From NCBI RefSeq assembly GCF_022712095.1, contig NZ_JALAHD010000175.1:1-40211 (forward strand): 40,211 nucleotides of DNA, in the 5' to 3' direction. The number at the start of each line of letters is the position of its first letter. The first letter of the stretch is position 1. This document shows, one piece after another, positions 8,145 through 17,087 of the stretch. The position numbers and the translations under genes were made by a program. Source of the stretch: Chryseobacterium sp. Lineage in GTDB: Bacteria; Bacteroidota; Bacteroidia; Flavobacteriales; Weeksellaceae. The notes under the pieces are model-generated. The model saw only the letters and a list, made by a program, of their open reading frames with translations. It was not told the DNA's origin and ran no database searches.

Positions 8145-8166
8145 AGCTACCTTAAAAAAGGTAGCT
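8145..8166. terminator. Intrinsic terminator, strongest on the minus strand
   Basis: AGCTACCTT and AAGGTAGCT form a 9-bp stem with an AAAA loop. Read on the minus strand it is followed by a run of U, so it ends transcription of the small membrane protein gene at 8236-8517. It also lies after the AraC remnant on the plus strand. Confidence 0.8.
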
Positions 8167-8235
8167 ATATATGTTGTTTTGCTTGAATATTACTTTTTCA
8201 GAATTCAGGAGAAAAAGTAATGACATCCAAATTAA

Positions 8236-8517
8236 TTAATGATGTCCATGATCATCATGATGTAAGAATGGACCGTGTCCTTTTGGCTGATTGTAGATTA
8301 CTTCTACACCTTCCTGCTCAAATACGTTTTTCCTTCTAATTTCTTCAGGATCAAAAGATTTCCCTTTTCCAAAGTACTCCATTAATCCTTCAGTTAACCA
8401 CATTGGTATTACCAAACCGAAAAACATAAAAATACACCAGAACCCTACTAAAAACATTACAAAAAAGTAGATAGTCCAAAGGAACTGATAAAACGGCCAA
8501 AATGCTGATAACATCAT
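8236..8517 (-). CDS. Small membrane protein with His-rich tail
   Basis: A 93-aa protein I cannot name. Residues 1-45 are strongly hydrophobic and aromatic and probably form one long or two short membrane helices. Residues 50-80 are charged and soluble, and the last 14 residues are HGPFLHHDDHGHH-type, a likely metal-binding tail. It has its own promoter (8534-8554) and terminator (8145-8166), so it is a single-gene unit and is not co-transcribed with the fumarase behind it. Good codon structure and dedicated signals support it as a real gene; the function is unknown. Confidence 0.75.
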   Translation of the reverse strand: MMLSAFWPFYQFLWTIYFFVMFLVGFWCIFMFFGLVIPMWLTEGLMEYFGKGKSFDPEEIRRKNVFEQEGVEVIYNQPKGHGPFLHHDDHGHH

Positions 8518-8533
8518 TTTCTAAGATTTTAAG

Positions 8534-8554
8534 CAAAATTAAGACTTTTTTCCT
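8534..8554 (-). promoter_or_regulatory. TTTG-N19-TAATTTTG promoter for the His-tailed membrane protein
   Basis: On the minus strand TTTG (8551-8554), exactly 19 bp, then TAATTTTG (8534-8541) match the Bacteroidota consensus in full except for the free nn positions. The ATG at 8517 lies about 17 nt downstream of the -7 element. Confidence 0.65.
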
Positions 8555-8609
8555 TTTTGACAAAAGATATAGTCCCTATTTTTTATTATTTATTTTAATT
8601 TTAAACTAA

Positions 8610-10217
8610 TTAGTGAGCCAGATCTGCGAAAAAGTCATTCCCTTTATCATCTGTAATGATAAATGCAGGAAAATCCTTTACTTCAATTTTTCTTACGGCC
8701 TCCATTCCCAACTCCGGGAAATCCACAACTTCTACAGACAAAATATTATCTTTTGCTAAAATTGCAGCCGGACCTCCGATCGAACCTAAGTAAAAACCTC
8801 CATGTTTTTTACATGCATCAGTTACATTTTTGCTTCTGTTTCCTTTTGCAAGCATAATCATACTTCCTCCGTGGCTTTGGAACTCATCTACATAAACGTC
8901 CATTCTTCCTGCCGTAGTTGGACCAAAGCTTCCCGAAGCCATTCCTTCCGGAGTTTTTGCAGGTCCAGCATAGTAAACAGGATGATTTTTAAAATAATCC
9001 GGCATTGGTTTTCCGCTATCAATCAGTTCTTTAATTTTTGCATGGGCAATATCCCTTGCTACAATTAAGGTTCCGTTAAGTTTTAATCTTGTTTTAATCG
9101 GGTATTGAGAAAGTTCAGCCAGCACTTCCGACATAGGTCTGTTCAGATTGATCTCAACAGCTTCTTCAAGATGTGGTGGAGTTTCCGGTAAGAACCTCTT
9201 AGGGTTGGTTTCTAACTGTTCCAGAAAAATACCGTCTTTAGTAATTTTTCCTTTGATATTTCTATCCGCAGAACAGGACACTCCCATTCCTACAGGGCAC
9301 GATGCCGCATGACGGGGAAGTCTGATTACTCTTACATCATGAGTAAGATATTTCCCACCAAACTGAGCTCCAATAGCGCTTTCCTGACATATTTTCTGAA
9401 CTTTGGCTTCCCATTCCAGATCTCTGAAAGCCTGGCCGGCTTCATTTCCTGAAGTAGGCAAATTATCATAATATTTAGCGGAAGCCTTCTTTACAGCTGC
9501 AAGATTAGCTTCTGCCGAAGTTCCTCCGATAACCAACGCCAAATGATAAGGCGGACATGCTGCTGTTCCAAGATCTGAAATTTTCTCTTTAATAAATTCT
9601 TCAAGAGACTTCTCATTAAGTAAAGATTTCGTTTTCTGATACAGGAACGTTTTGTTGGCAGAGCCCCCACCTTTTGTAAGAAACAGAAATTCATAAGAAC
9701 TTCCCTGTTTAGTATACAGATCTATTTGAGCCGGTAGGTTTGAGCCTGAGTTCTTCTCATCAAACATGGTTAATGGAACAACCTGAGAGTATCTCAGATT
9801 TCTTTTCTGATAGGTATTATAAATTCCTTTACTCAGATATTCTCCGTCATCCACTCCAGTATAAACATTTTCTCCTTTTTTTCCCATCACAATAGACGTT
9901 CCTGTATCCTGACAGGAAGGAAGAGCTCCATCAGCAGCCACAGCAGCATTCTGTAAAAGGTTATAAGCTACAAATCTATCATTATCAGTAGCTTCAGGAT
10001 CATCAATAATTCTTTTCAGACTTTCAAGATGGGAAGACCTAAGCATAAAAGAAACATCAGCCATTGCTTCTTCAGCAAGTAATTCCAGGCCTTTAGGATC
10101 AACTATCAAAATTTCTCTGTCCCCCAGTTTTTCAACTCTCACATAATCTGAGGTCAATTTTTTATATTCCGTATCATCTTTCTGAATCGGATACGGATCC
10201 TGATATCTAAATTCCAT
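8610..10217 (-). CDS. Class I (Fe-S) fumarate hydratase
   Basis: A 535-aa cytoplasmic enzyme of the TCA cycle that interconverts fumarate and malate with an oxygen-sensitive [4Fe-4S] cluster. The three likely cluster ligands are Cys102 ([10 protein letters not shown]), Cys221 ([10 protein letters not shown]) and Cys315 (MGVSCSADR). The N-terminal alpha part (about 40-330) and the C-terminal beta part (about 345-535, with GPTTAGRMD and GGPAA) are both present, so it is the single-chain FumA/FumB type at full length. It is divergent from fumC across a 137-bp gap. The ATG start gives the normal N-terminus. Possibly regulated differently from fumC, as in bacteria that switch types with oxygen or iron. 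Confidence 0.95.
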   Translation of the reverse strand: MEFRYQDPYPIQKDDTEYKKLTSDYVRVEKLGDREILIVDPKGLELLAEEAMADVSFMLRSSHLESLKRIIDDPEATDNDRFVAYNLLQNAAVAADGALPSCQDTGTSIVMGKKGENVYTGVDDGEYLSKGIYNTYQKRNLRYSQVVPLTMFDEKNSGSNLPAQIDLYTKQGSSYEFLFLTKGGGSANKTFLYQKTKSLLNEKSLEEFIKEKISDLGTAACPPYHLALVIGGTSAEANLAAVKKASAKYYDNLPTSGNEAGQAFRDLEWEAKVQKICQESAIGAQFGGKYLTHDVRVIRLPRHAASCPVGMGVSCSADRNIKGKITKDGIFLEQLETNPKRFLPETPPHLEEAVEINLNRPMSEVLAELSQYPIKTRLKLNGTLIVARDIAHAKIKELIDSGKPMPDYFKNHPVYYAGPAKTPEGMASGSFGPTTAGRMDVYVDEFQSHGGSMIMLAKGNRSKNVTDACKKHGGFYLGSIGGPAAILAKDNILSVEVVDFPELGMEAVRKIEVKDFPAFIITDDKGNDFFADLAH

Positions 10218-10234
10218 TCTACTTTTCTTTATTA

Positions 10235-10242
10235 CAAAAATA
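10235..10242 (-). promoter_or_regulatory. Candidate -7 element for the class I fumarase
   Basis: TATTTTTG on the minus strand matches TAnnTTTG and lies 18 bp upstream of the ATG. A clear TTTG -33 element is not visible at the right spacing, so this is only a partial match. Confidence 0.4.
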
Positions 10243-10354
10243 GAACATGCATAAGAAAAGATCAGTGGAATCCTACTTCTTAATAGATATTTATAATCAT
10301 TATAAATTGTAAAATATCCATGTAATCCTTAATTTTATAAAAATTTAAACCTCT

Positions 10355-11749
10355 ATGAATTACAGAATAGAAAAAGACACGATGGGAGAAGTGCAGGTTC
10401 CTGCTGATAAGTTTTGGGGTGCACAGACTGAGCGTTCCAGAAACAACTTCAAAATCGGACCGGAGGGTTCCATGCCTCACGAAATTATTGAAGCATTTGC
10501 TTATTTAAAAAAAGCAGCAGCTTATGCCAATGCCGAATTAGGTGTTTTACCTACTGAAAAAAGGGATATGATTTCCAAAGTTTGTGAAGAAATCCTTGAA
10601 GGAAAACTGAATGACCAGTTTCCTTTAGTGATATGGCAAACAGGATCTGGAACACAATCCAACATGAATGTCAATGAGGTGATCTCTAACAGGGCTCACG
10701 TGAATAATGGAGGGAATCTGGGTGAAAAATCAGAAATTCATCCTAATGATGACGTTAACAAATCCCAGTCTTCTAATGACACTTACCCTACCGCAATGCA
10801 CATCGCAGCTTACACAAAAGTGGTGGAAACTACGATTCCTGCGGTAGAAAAACTTAAAAATACCCTGTCTGAAAAAGCAAAAGCTTTTAAAGACGTTGTA
10901 AAAATCGGAAGAACCCATTTAATGGATGCTACTCCTTTAACACTGGGGCAGGAATTCTCCGGATATGCAGCTCAGCTGGAATTCGGCTTGAGAGCTTTAA
11001 AAAATACACTTCCTCATCTATCAGAACTTGCTCTGGGAGGTACAGCTGTAGGGACAGGTCTTAATACTCCGAAAGGATATGATGTAAAAGTGGCAGAATA
11101 TATTGCAAAATTTACTAATCACCCTTTTATCACGGCAGAAAATAAATTTGAGGCGCTCGCAGCTCATGATGCAATCGTAGAGTCTCATGGTGCATTAAAG
11201 CAGTTAGCTGTTTCTTTATTCAAGATAGCACAAGATATCAGATTGTTAGCTTCAGGCCCCCGCTCCGGAATCGGTGAAATTCACATTCCTGAAAATGAAC
11301 CCGGATCTTCTATTATGCCGGGAAAAGTTAATCCTACGCAGAATGAGGCTATGACCATGGTTTGTGCCCAGGTATTAGGAAATGACACTACGATTTCTTT
11401 TGCCGGCACTCAGGGGAATTATGAGCTTAATGTATTTAAACCTGTTATGGCCTTCAACTTTTTACAATCCGCTCAGCTTATTGCTGATGCATGTATTTCA
11501 TTTAATGATCACTGTGCTGTAGGTATTGAGCCTAATTATGAAAGAATTAAAGAATTGGTAGACAAGTCTCTGATGCTGGTAACTGCTTTGAATACACATA
11601 TCGGATATGAAAATGCTGCCAAGATTGCAAAAACAGCCCATAAAAACGGAACAACCCTGAAAGAAGAAGCTGTCAATCTTGGATTACTAACTGCGGAACA
11701 ATTTGATGAGTGGGTAAAGCCGGAAGACATGGTAGGAAGTTTAAAATAA
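10355..11749 (+). CDS. fumC: Class II fumarate hydratase
   Basis: A 464-aa iron-independent, oxygen-stable fumarase; active as a cytoplasmic tetramer in the TCA cycle. It has the full superfamily signature [11 protein letters not shown] (317-327) with catalytic Ser318, the [10 protein letters not shown] region with His188, and [13 protein letters not shown] (about 137-149). The length and N-terminus ([14 protein letters not shown]) are normal for FumC rather than aspartase or argininosuccinate lyase. It is divergent from the class I enzyme, giving the cell two unrelated enzymes for one reaction, which suggests complementary use under different oxygen or iron supply. Confidence 0.96.
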   Translation: MNYRIEKDTMGEVQVPADKFWGAQTERSRNNFKIGPEGSMPHEIIEAFAYLKKAAAYANAELGVLPTEKRDMISKVCEEILEGKLNDQFPLVIWQTGSGTQSNMNVNEVISNRAHVNNGGNLGEKSEIHPNDDVNKSQSSNDTYPTAMHIAAYTKVVETTIPAVEKLKNTLSEKAKAFKDVVKIGRTHLMDATPLTLGQEFSGYAAQLEFGLRALKNTLPHLSELALGGTAVGTGLNTPKGYDVKVAEYIAKFTNHPFITAENKFEALAAHDAIVESHGALKQLAVSLFKIAQDIRLLASGPRSGIGEIHIPENEPGSSIMPGKVNPTQNEAMTMVCAQVLGNDTTISFAGTQGNYELNVFKPVMAFNFLQSAQLIADACISFNDHCAVGIEPNYERIKELVDKSLMLVTALNTHIGYENAAKIAKTAHKNGTTLKEEAVNLGLLTAEQFDEWVKPEDMVGSLK

Positions 11750-11862
11750 AAAATGCTATAAAAAACTAACTGTCAATGATATAAATTAAAAAATATATAT
11801 ATTTAAAATATTTTTTTCATATTTTAGTAAGGCAAAAACTTATATCCTCAAAACAAAATATC

Positions 11863-12069
11863 ATGCCTGAAAATCGTTTAAAAAAAGCTGAAAAATTGAA
11901 CCGGGAAAGCCTGAAAACCGTGATGGGAGGACATACTTGCCCTAACAATTTATATCATATCACATGGAACGGCTATCATGGATGTTGTATTCAGGTTCCT
12001 GAAGGAAATCCCTGCAACTCAACTTTATGCCTGATACCTGTAGAAATGTGTGACTCCGGAATTAATTAA
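11863..12069 (+). CDS. Double-glycine bacteriocin-like peptide
   Basis: A 68-aa peptide. Residues 1-23 form a leader of the Bacteroidota bacteriocin-like type: KKAEKLNRESLKTVMGG, ending in Gly-Gly, the usual cleavage site of C39-peptidase ABC exporters. The 45-aa mature part has six Cys (TCPNN, GCC, PCNS, LCLI, MCDS), enough for three disulfides or thioether rings. No C39 exporter or modifying enzyme is adjacent; the nearby ABC ATPase has no peptidase domain, so export would depend on a transporter elsewhere. A terminator follows at once, so it is a single-gene unit. Toxin, signal or other secreted role is open. Confidence 0.8.
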   Translation: MPENRLKKAEKLNRESLKTVMGGHTCPNNLYHITWNGYHGCCIQVPEGNPCNSTLCLIPVEMCDSGIN

Positions 12070-12100
12070 TGATTAAATAAAAAGGAAAAAGAAGAGGAAA

Positions 12101-12128
12101 AGGTCGGAGAAAATTCTCCGATCTTTTT
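12101..12128 (+). terminator. Terminator after the bacteriocin-like gene
   Basis: AGGTCGGAGA pairs with TCTCCGATCT (one G-U pair) around a 4- to 5-nt loop, followed by TTTTTG. It lies just before the convergent peroxidase stop and may serve both strands. Confidence 0.8.
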
Positions 12129-12146
12129 GTTTTAAAACAGGTTTTA

Positions 12147-13079
12147 TTATCCTGAAAAACTATCCAGCATGTCCCTTGTCGGAACAAAAAACAATGTTCC
12201 AGTAACAGCTGTACTGAAATCCAGAATCCTATCATAATTGCCGGGAGGGTTTCCTATAAACATGTTGACCAGCATCTTCTGAACCGTACTGAATGTACTT
12301 GCATAGGCAATAAAATAAGTCCCGAATTCATTAGTGGAAGGATTCCCGAATGGCATATTATCCCTGATGATCTTTAATTCTTCTCCATTTTCCCCTTCAA
12401 TATTAGCTAAAGCAATATGAGAGTTGGAAGGCTTTACCTCATCAGCCATTTCAATATCATTTTCTTTTGACCTACCTATCACTTTCTCCTGTTCTTCCGT
12501 AGAGAGGTTTTTCCAGGCTTTCATATCATGAATATATTTTTGGGTAAACAAATAGCTTCCTCCTTTATATTCTGCATCTTCATCTCCTATTTTACCGAAG
12601 TAATCCCTGTCTTCTCCATGCGGGTTTTCCGTTCCGTCCACAAAGCCTAAAATAGACCGGGCATCCCAATATTTGAATCCATGAACCTCCAATATGCTTT
12701 GTGCTACAGGGTTTAAAATATTGGATATTTCTATCGCCATATCAAAGCAAATACTTTTATTATCTGCCCTTATGTGAAAATGTAAATCTCCGGGGGTAGA
12801 AACAGCTATATGTTTATCCCCTTTAATTGCCTCAAAATTAGAAAGTTCTTTAGGCATTGGGGTGGGAAGGTCCAGCATTTTCCATGCTTCATAGCCGATA
12901 CCCATTATACAGCTTGCCCTGCTATCAGGAAATCTATTTAAAACAGAATTATTTAAATTCAGGACCAAAGCACACAGTCTCTGGAAGTTTTCTTTCAACT
13001 GAGGATTATCATTAAGCTTCCATACCATGAAAATAGTATTGGCATTCGGATAATCCGTGACATTTTGTGAATCACTCAT
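12147..13079 (-). CDS. Dyp-type heme peroxidase
   Basis: A 310-aa heme enzyme that uses peroxide to oxidise dyes or other aromatic substrates; the natural substrate is usually unknown. The family signature GFVDGTENP (145-153) carries the distal Asp148, and QKYIHDMKAW holds the probable proximal heme ligand His184. Length fits the compact class B/YfeX-like group. There is no signal peptide or Tat motif, so it is cytoplasmic or an encapsulin-type cargo, but no encapsulin gene or cargo tail is seen. It lies 24 nt after the ABC ATPase stop and may be the last gene of that transcript. Confidence 0.92.
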   Translation of the reverse strand: MSDSQNVTDYPNANTIFMVWKLNDNPQLKENFQRLCALVLNLNNSVLNRFPDSRASCIMGIGYEAWKMLDLPTPMPKELSNFEAIKGDKHIAVSTPGDLHFHIRADNKSICFDMAIEISNILNPVAQSILEVHGFKYWDARSILGFVDGTENPHGEDRDYFGKIGDEDAEYKGGSYLFTQKYIHDMKAWKNLSTEEQEKVIGRSKENDIEMADEVKPSNSHIALANIEGENGEELKIIRDNMPFGNPSTNEFGTYFIAYASTFSTVQKMLVNMFIGNPPGNYDRILDFSTAVTGTLFFVPTRDMLDSFSG

Positions 13080-13103
13080 TTCATTTGCATTTAATAATAA
13101 AAA

Positions 13104-13808
13104 TTACTGTACTTGGTCAGCAAAATATTGTTCCAAATCTCTCAATGTTTCCGGATTGGTTCGGATGTCTCTTACCACCTGGCCTTTGTTTACCACCACA
13201 ATTCTGTTACAAACTTCAGTAGTATGTGATAAGTCGTGGCTTGAGATAAGGAAGGTCACTCCATCCTGCTTAGAGAGTTCTTTAATTAAGTTTTTTAATT
13301 TTATCTGTGTAGAAGGGTCAAGGTTAGCAAAAGGCTCATCTAAAATAATGATCTCAGGATTCCCTATAATAGCTCCTACTATTCCTACTTTTTTCTGATT
13401 TCCTTTGGATAGATCCCTGATGTATTTCCCTGATTTCAAAATTTCCCCATTGAAAAAGTCCTGAAATGGAATCAGAAACTGATCTACAGAGTTTTTATTT
13501 TGCCCTCTCAATTCTCCGATAAAATAAAAATATTCCTCAGGAGTAAGGTACCCGATCAGAAAGGTATCATCTATAAAAGCTGAAACTTTACTTTTCCATA
13601 ATTCGGACTCATTTACCTTGATATCGTCGATTCCTACAAATCCTGTCGTAGGCTGAATAAGGTCCAGCATCAGACTGAACAATGTGGTTTTGCCGGCACC
13701 GTTATTTCCTACCAAGCCAAAGGTTTCCCCTTCTGAAATAGCAAGGTCATCAATTTTAAGAACCGTAGCTGTCCCGTATGTTTTGGATAAATTATTTATC
13801 GTTATCAT
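13104..13808 (-). CDS. ABC transporter ATP-binding protein
   Basis: A 234-aa ATPase. Walker A GNNGAGKT (34-41), the signature LSKGNQ (133-138; SGGQ replaced by SKGN, common in ABC-2 type exporters), Walker B IIILDEP (about 153-159) and the H-loop SSHDLSH are all present. It begins 5 nt after the DUF5687 permease stop, and the pair forms one transporter. The type suggests an exporter of unknown substrate. There is no peptidase domain, so it is not the C39 exporter expected for the nearby double-glycine peptide. Confidence 0.93.
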   Translation of the reverse strand: MITINNLSKTYGTATVLKIDDLAISEGETFGLVGNNGAGKTTLFSLMLDLIQPTTGFVGIDDIKVNESELWKSKVSAFIDDTFLIGYLTPEEYFYFIGELRGQNKNSVDQFLIPFQDFFNGEILKSGKYIRDLSKGNQKKVGIVGAIIGNPEIIILDEPFANLDPSTQIKLKNLIKELSKQDGVTFLISSHDLSHTTEVCNRIVVVNKGQVVRDIRTNPETLRDLEQYFADQVQ

Positions 13809-13813
13809 TCTTA

Positions 13814-15280
13814 TTAATTTTTAGCCTTAAAAGCTTCTATAGTACTATATTTTTCTCTTTTATAATGTCTTATTATGATATCAAATATTTTTTCCCTGAA
13901 CAGAAATCCGATCAGCCCAAGAATCGCAATGCTTATTACACCTGCTGTCATTCCTCCAAAATATTGAGATACTCCGAAAACAGCCATTGGTAAAAGTAGT
14001 TTAGGAATAAGTAATAATAAAGACTTGATATTAAAACTGTTTTTCTGTCCCATCACCTTCTCTTTGGAATTAAGATCAATTTGGTTTTTATTGAAAGCCC
14101 CGGTCCAAAGCGTGAATTGTGAATTAACCCCGATATTGTACAGCCCCGCTGCAAAGAAGGTCAAGTAAATATCCCATCCGAGAATAGCATAGAATAAGGC
14201 AAGCACAATGGAAAAGGAAGTAACGATATTCATAAGCCACCATTTGGCCTTAATATATTCTTTATAGGGAACATTTAGGGTCATCATTAAAGGATAATAG
14301 GAACTGTCGAAAGAGGGCACCCTCTGACCGAACAGGAACTGGAAACCACCTGTCACAAACAATCCCATGAACATCATCATATAAGGTGTCTTATAAATAG
14401 GCGATGTAAACATGAGCAATCCGTAAAAAACAAACATAAGGCTTCCTAAAATGATTCCTTTGGCTACTTTATTACGTTTCAACATTTTAATATCATTATT
14501 GATAAAAGAACCCAACGCTCCGTACTTATTAAGAAAAACAATATTTTCCGTTTTACCTACTGCCTTTTTAGCTTCTAAACCCTGATCCAGATAAAATTCT
14601 TTGCGCAAATACCAGAAGCATATTCCCCAAAGCAGAATAAACAGAAGTAAGGGAAGTAAAGCTATATAAGGGTATGCATAAAGCCCATAGAAAAATACTT
14701 CTGAATAGGATAGAAGTGGAATTATATTATAATAGGTAAGACCTGCCAACACGGCAATCAAGGCTCCTGCAGCAAATACCACCTTTTCTTTATTATTAAA
14801 AAGAATATTGATGAAATTATTAAGATAAAACAAACATGAAACTCCTATCAGCCAGCTTGTAATTTCTAAAAAACTATATCCGTTGAATATCGTAATTAAG
14901 GAAAAACTTATAAAAAAGAAAGAATTAAGCCAACTTAAGGGTGACAGGAAAGTTTTAGCCAATGCATAATTAACAAGTGTTTTTTTAGAAATATTAAGTG
15001 TAAGAAAAGGCTTGATATTCTGAGTAGGCATCTGCTGGACAATATATTTAAAAATAAGATCCATCCCCCATAATACAACCAAAAATCTGGATACCACCTT
15101 TAATGGATCTTCATGCATTTCTTCCTGAATATAATAGAAAGCACCAAATGCACCCCCAATAAGGCACGCCACGAAATACAAAACTCCAAGAATCCGGAAT
15201 ATCTTCATAACAAGATTAATCCCTACAGAGGTCCCCCGAAAGAAACTTTTAATTTCTAACCGCAAAAGTTTAAAAAACAT
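13814..15280 (-). CDS. DUF5687-type ABC permease
   Basis: A 488-aa integral membrane protein with about ten to twelve hydrophobic helices, starting MFFKLLRLEIKSFFRG as is usual for DUF5687 permeases in flavobacteria. It is the membrane partner of the ATPase encoded 5 nt downstream. The substrate is unknown. One long soluble stretch (about 230-260) carries the charged segment KAVGKTENIVFLN. The family assignment rests on remembered pattern and gene pairing. Confidence 0.8.
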   Translation of the reverse strand: MFFKLLRLEIKSFFRGTSVGINLVMKIFRILGVLYFVACLIGGAFGAFYYIQEEMHEDPLKVVSRFLVVLWGMDLIFKYIVQQMPTQNIKPFLTLNISKKTLVNYALAKTFLSPLSWLNSFFFISFSLITIFNGYSFLEITSWLIGVSCLFYLNNFINILFNNKEKVVFAAGALIAVLAGLTYYNIIPLLSYSEVFFYGLYAYPYIALLPLLLFILLWGICFWYLRKEFYLDQGLEAKKAVGKTENIVFLNKYGALGSFINNDIKMLKRNKVAKGIILGSLMFVFYGLLMFTSPIYKTPYMMMFMGLFVTGGFQFLFGQRVPSFDSSYYPLMMTLNVPYKEYIKAKWWLMNIVTSFSIVLALFYAILGWDIYLTFFAAGLYNIGVNSQFTLWTGAFNKNQIDLNSKEKVMGQKNSFNIKSLLLLIPKLLLPMAVFGVSQYFGGMTAGVISIAILGLIGFLFREKIFDIIIRHYKREKYSTIEAFKAKN

Positions 15281-15355
15281 ACTTACTTTTTTGCATTAGT
15301 AAATATAATATAAAATATGTTACAGAGTTTCTTAACTTATTATGATTGCATCCAT

Positions 15356-16978
15356 TTATAGGATCTGTACCATATAGTATTCCCCCAATTGTTTACTTCG
15401 CGTATCAGGGTTCAGGAATTTAAGTGAGAGTTTTGTAATTCTGTAATTATCTTCTTTCTTAATTAAAATAAATTTCTTCTTGATATTCTTCATATCCTCT
15501 TCATTTAAAATCAGGTAATCCCCGGATTTTACTTTATCAAGGTCTACACGCTGGAAGTTGTTATGAGCATAAAAATCAAAAGCCCATGTTCCATATCCTT
15601 TGGGAACTCTAATTTTTTGAAGATTGATATGATGGTTATTTACGAAGCGGGCCAGTTTCAGACTTCCCTGATATTGAGTAAGTATAGGATAGAATTGAGA
15701 ATTAAGATACATATTCACACAAATGGCAAACATAAATGACACCACTACATATTTATGAAAAAGGCTGTCTTTCCTGAAAACAAAAAAGAGTAAAACACCT
15801 GTAAGGATAAGAGTACAAATAAACATAGGTAGATTCGGGACCTTTGTGAAGAAAAAAGTGAGTAAGATAATTCCTGTAAGAGATAAAAACACAAAAACTA
15901 CCTGAACCACATAAAGTAATCTGATCGTCTTTCTCTTTTCATTATCCAGCAAATTAAAAAGGTAATATGCTGTAAATATAGACAGTATAGGAATAATACC
16001 ATTCATATAATGAGGCAGCTTAAATTTAGACCAAGAAAACAGAAGAATAGTAATCCAAAATCCTCCAATCGTAAGAAACTCGGGTGTAATATTACTTTTA
16101 AAGGATTTTCGGAATAAAAAAATAGTCTTTTCAAAAATCCCACTATAAAATAGGATAGAAAAGGGAAGAAACAGCCATAGTAATGAATGGAAAAAGAAAA
16201 AGTAATCTGAATTGGTTTTCTCAAATCCTTCGGCAGTCATACGATTATAACTTTGATTAAAAAGAATAAAACCTATTCCCTCTTTCCCGAACTGATAATA
16301 ATAGGAATAAAGTATCGGAACTACTCCTATTATAAAAGCCAGCATAACTAACAAGAGTTTTTTATTAAAGAATTGTTTCCACTCTTTTGAATAAATGAGA
16401 TAAGAGAAAATACAAAGCCCTATAATCACCACCGCCATCATTCCCTTGGAAGAAAAAGCCATCGCTATTCCAAACCCTGACAGCAATGCTGCGAGTGCTT
16501 TACCATTTTTGATAAAAGAAATCAGTTGCCAGATAGAGAATATGATAAAACCCGTTAATACAGCATCCGTCCTCACATCATGTGCGGAAAGGATGATCGT
16601 CTGTGACGACAGAAATATCAACGAAGCCAGATAGCTGAGATTTTCATTCTCATAGAGCAGGTCAGCTAATTTTTTAGTGGAATAAGCCGCCAATATAATA
16701 CATAAAAAGGCAGGAATTCTATAAGCAATATCATTGATTCCAAATATTTTCATGAAAAGAGCAGCTAGCCAAAAGTGAAGATGGGGCTTATCCAGATAAG
16801 GGCTATCTCCTTTATACAGTTCTAAAAAATTATCACTTAGGGTCATTCTCATCGCCATGGAGGCATGCTGTGCAGAGTCATTCTCCATAAGCGGGATAAA
16901 AAGACCGGAAATATAGACCAATGCAAACAGGAGATAAAGAATGGTAATCTGGGAAGAGGACAGAAGGCTTTTTTGCAT
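15356..16978 (-). CDS. ArnT/PMT-family membrane glycosyltransferase
   Basis: A 540-aa membrane protein with roughly 11-12 helices and a C-terminal soluble part. The first external loop contains MENDSAQHASMAMRM, with the acidic residue typical of GT39/GT83 enzymes, followed by DKPHLHFWLAALFMKIFG and YRIPA, the usual ArnT-like pattern. Such enzymes transfer a sugar from a polyprenyl-phosphate donor to lipid A, protein or other envelope acceptors on the periplasmic side. The acceptor cannot be told from sequence. It precedes the DUF5687 permease by 75 nt. Confidence 0.88.
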   Translation of the reverse strand: MQKSLLSSSQITILYLLFALVYISGLFIPLMENDSAQHASMAMRMTLSDNFLELYKGDSPYLDKPHLHFWLAALFMKIFGINDIAYRIPAFLCIILAAYSTKKLADLLYENENLSYLASLIFLSSQTIILSAHDVRTDAVLTGFIIFSIWQLISFIKNGKALAALLSGFGIAMAFSSKGMMAVVIIGLCIFSYLIYSKEWKQFFNKKLLLVMLAFIIGVVPILYSYYYQFGKEGIGFILFNQSYNRMTAEGFEKTNSDYFFFFHSLLWLFLPFSILFYSGIFEKTIFLFRKSFKSNITPEFLTIGGFWITILLFSWSKFKLPHYMNGIIPILSIFTAYYLFNLLDNEKRKTIRLLYVVQVVFVFLSLTGIILLTFFFTKVPNLPMFICTLILTGVLLFFVFRKDSLFHKYVVVSFMFAICVNMYLNSQFYPILTQYQGSLKLARFVNNHHINLQKIRVPKGYGTWAFDFYAHNNFQRVDLDKVKSGDYLILNEEDMKNIKKKFILIKKEDNYRITKLSLKFLNPDTRSKQLGEYYMVQIL

Positions 16979-17087
16979 AAGGCTCTTATTTTGACACCCT
17001 AAAATTAGGTACAGCTTTAACCTTAAGACCTTTAAAAATCTTTAACTATTCTTTACATTTATGTTTCAAAATTGAAATAAGCGGCTC

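Noticed and set aside
10280-10480. 66-aa minus-strand ORF in the fumarase gap
   Set aside because: Mostly antisense to the start of fumC; no promoter or family resemblance.
13104-13808. ABC ATPase as exporter of the double-glycine peptide
   Set aside because: It has no C39 peptidase domain and is paired with a DUF5687 permease on the other strand.
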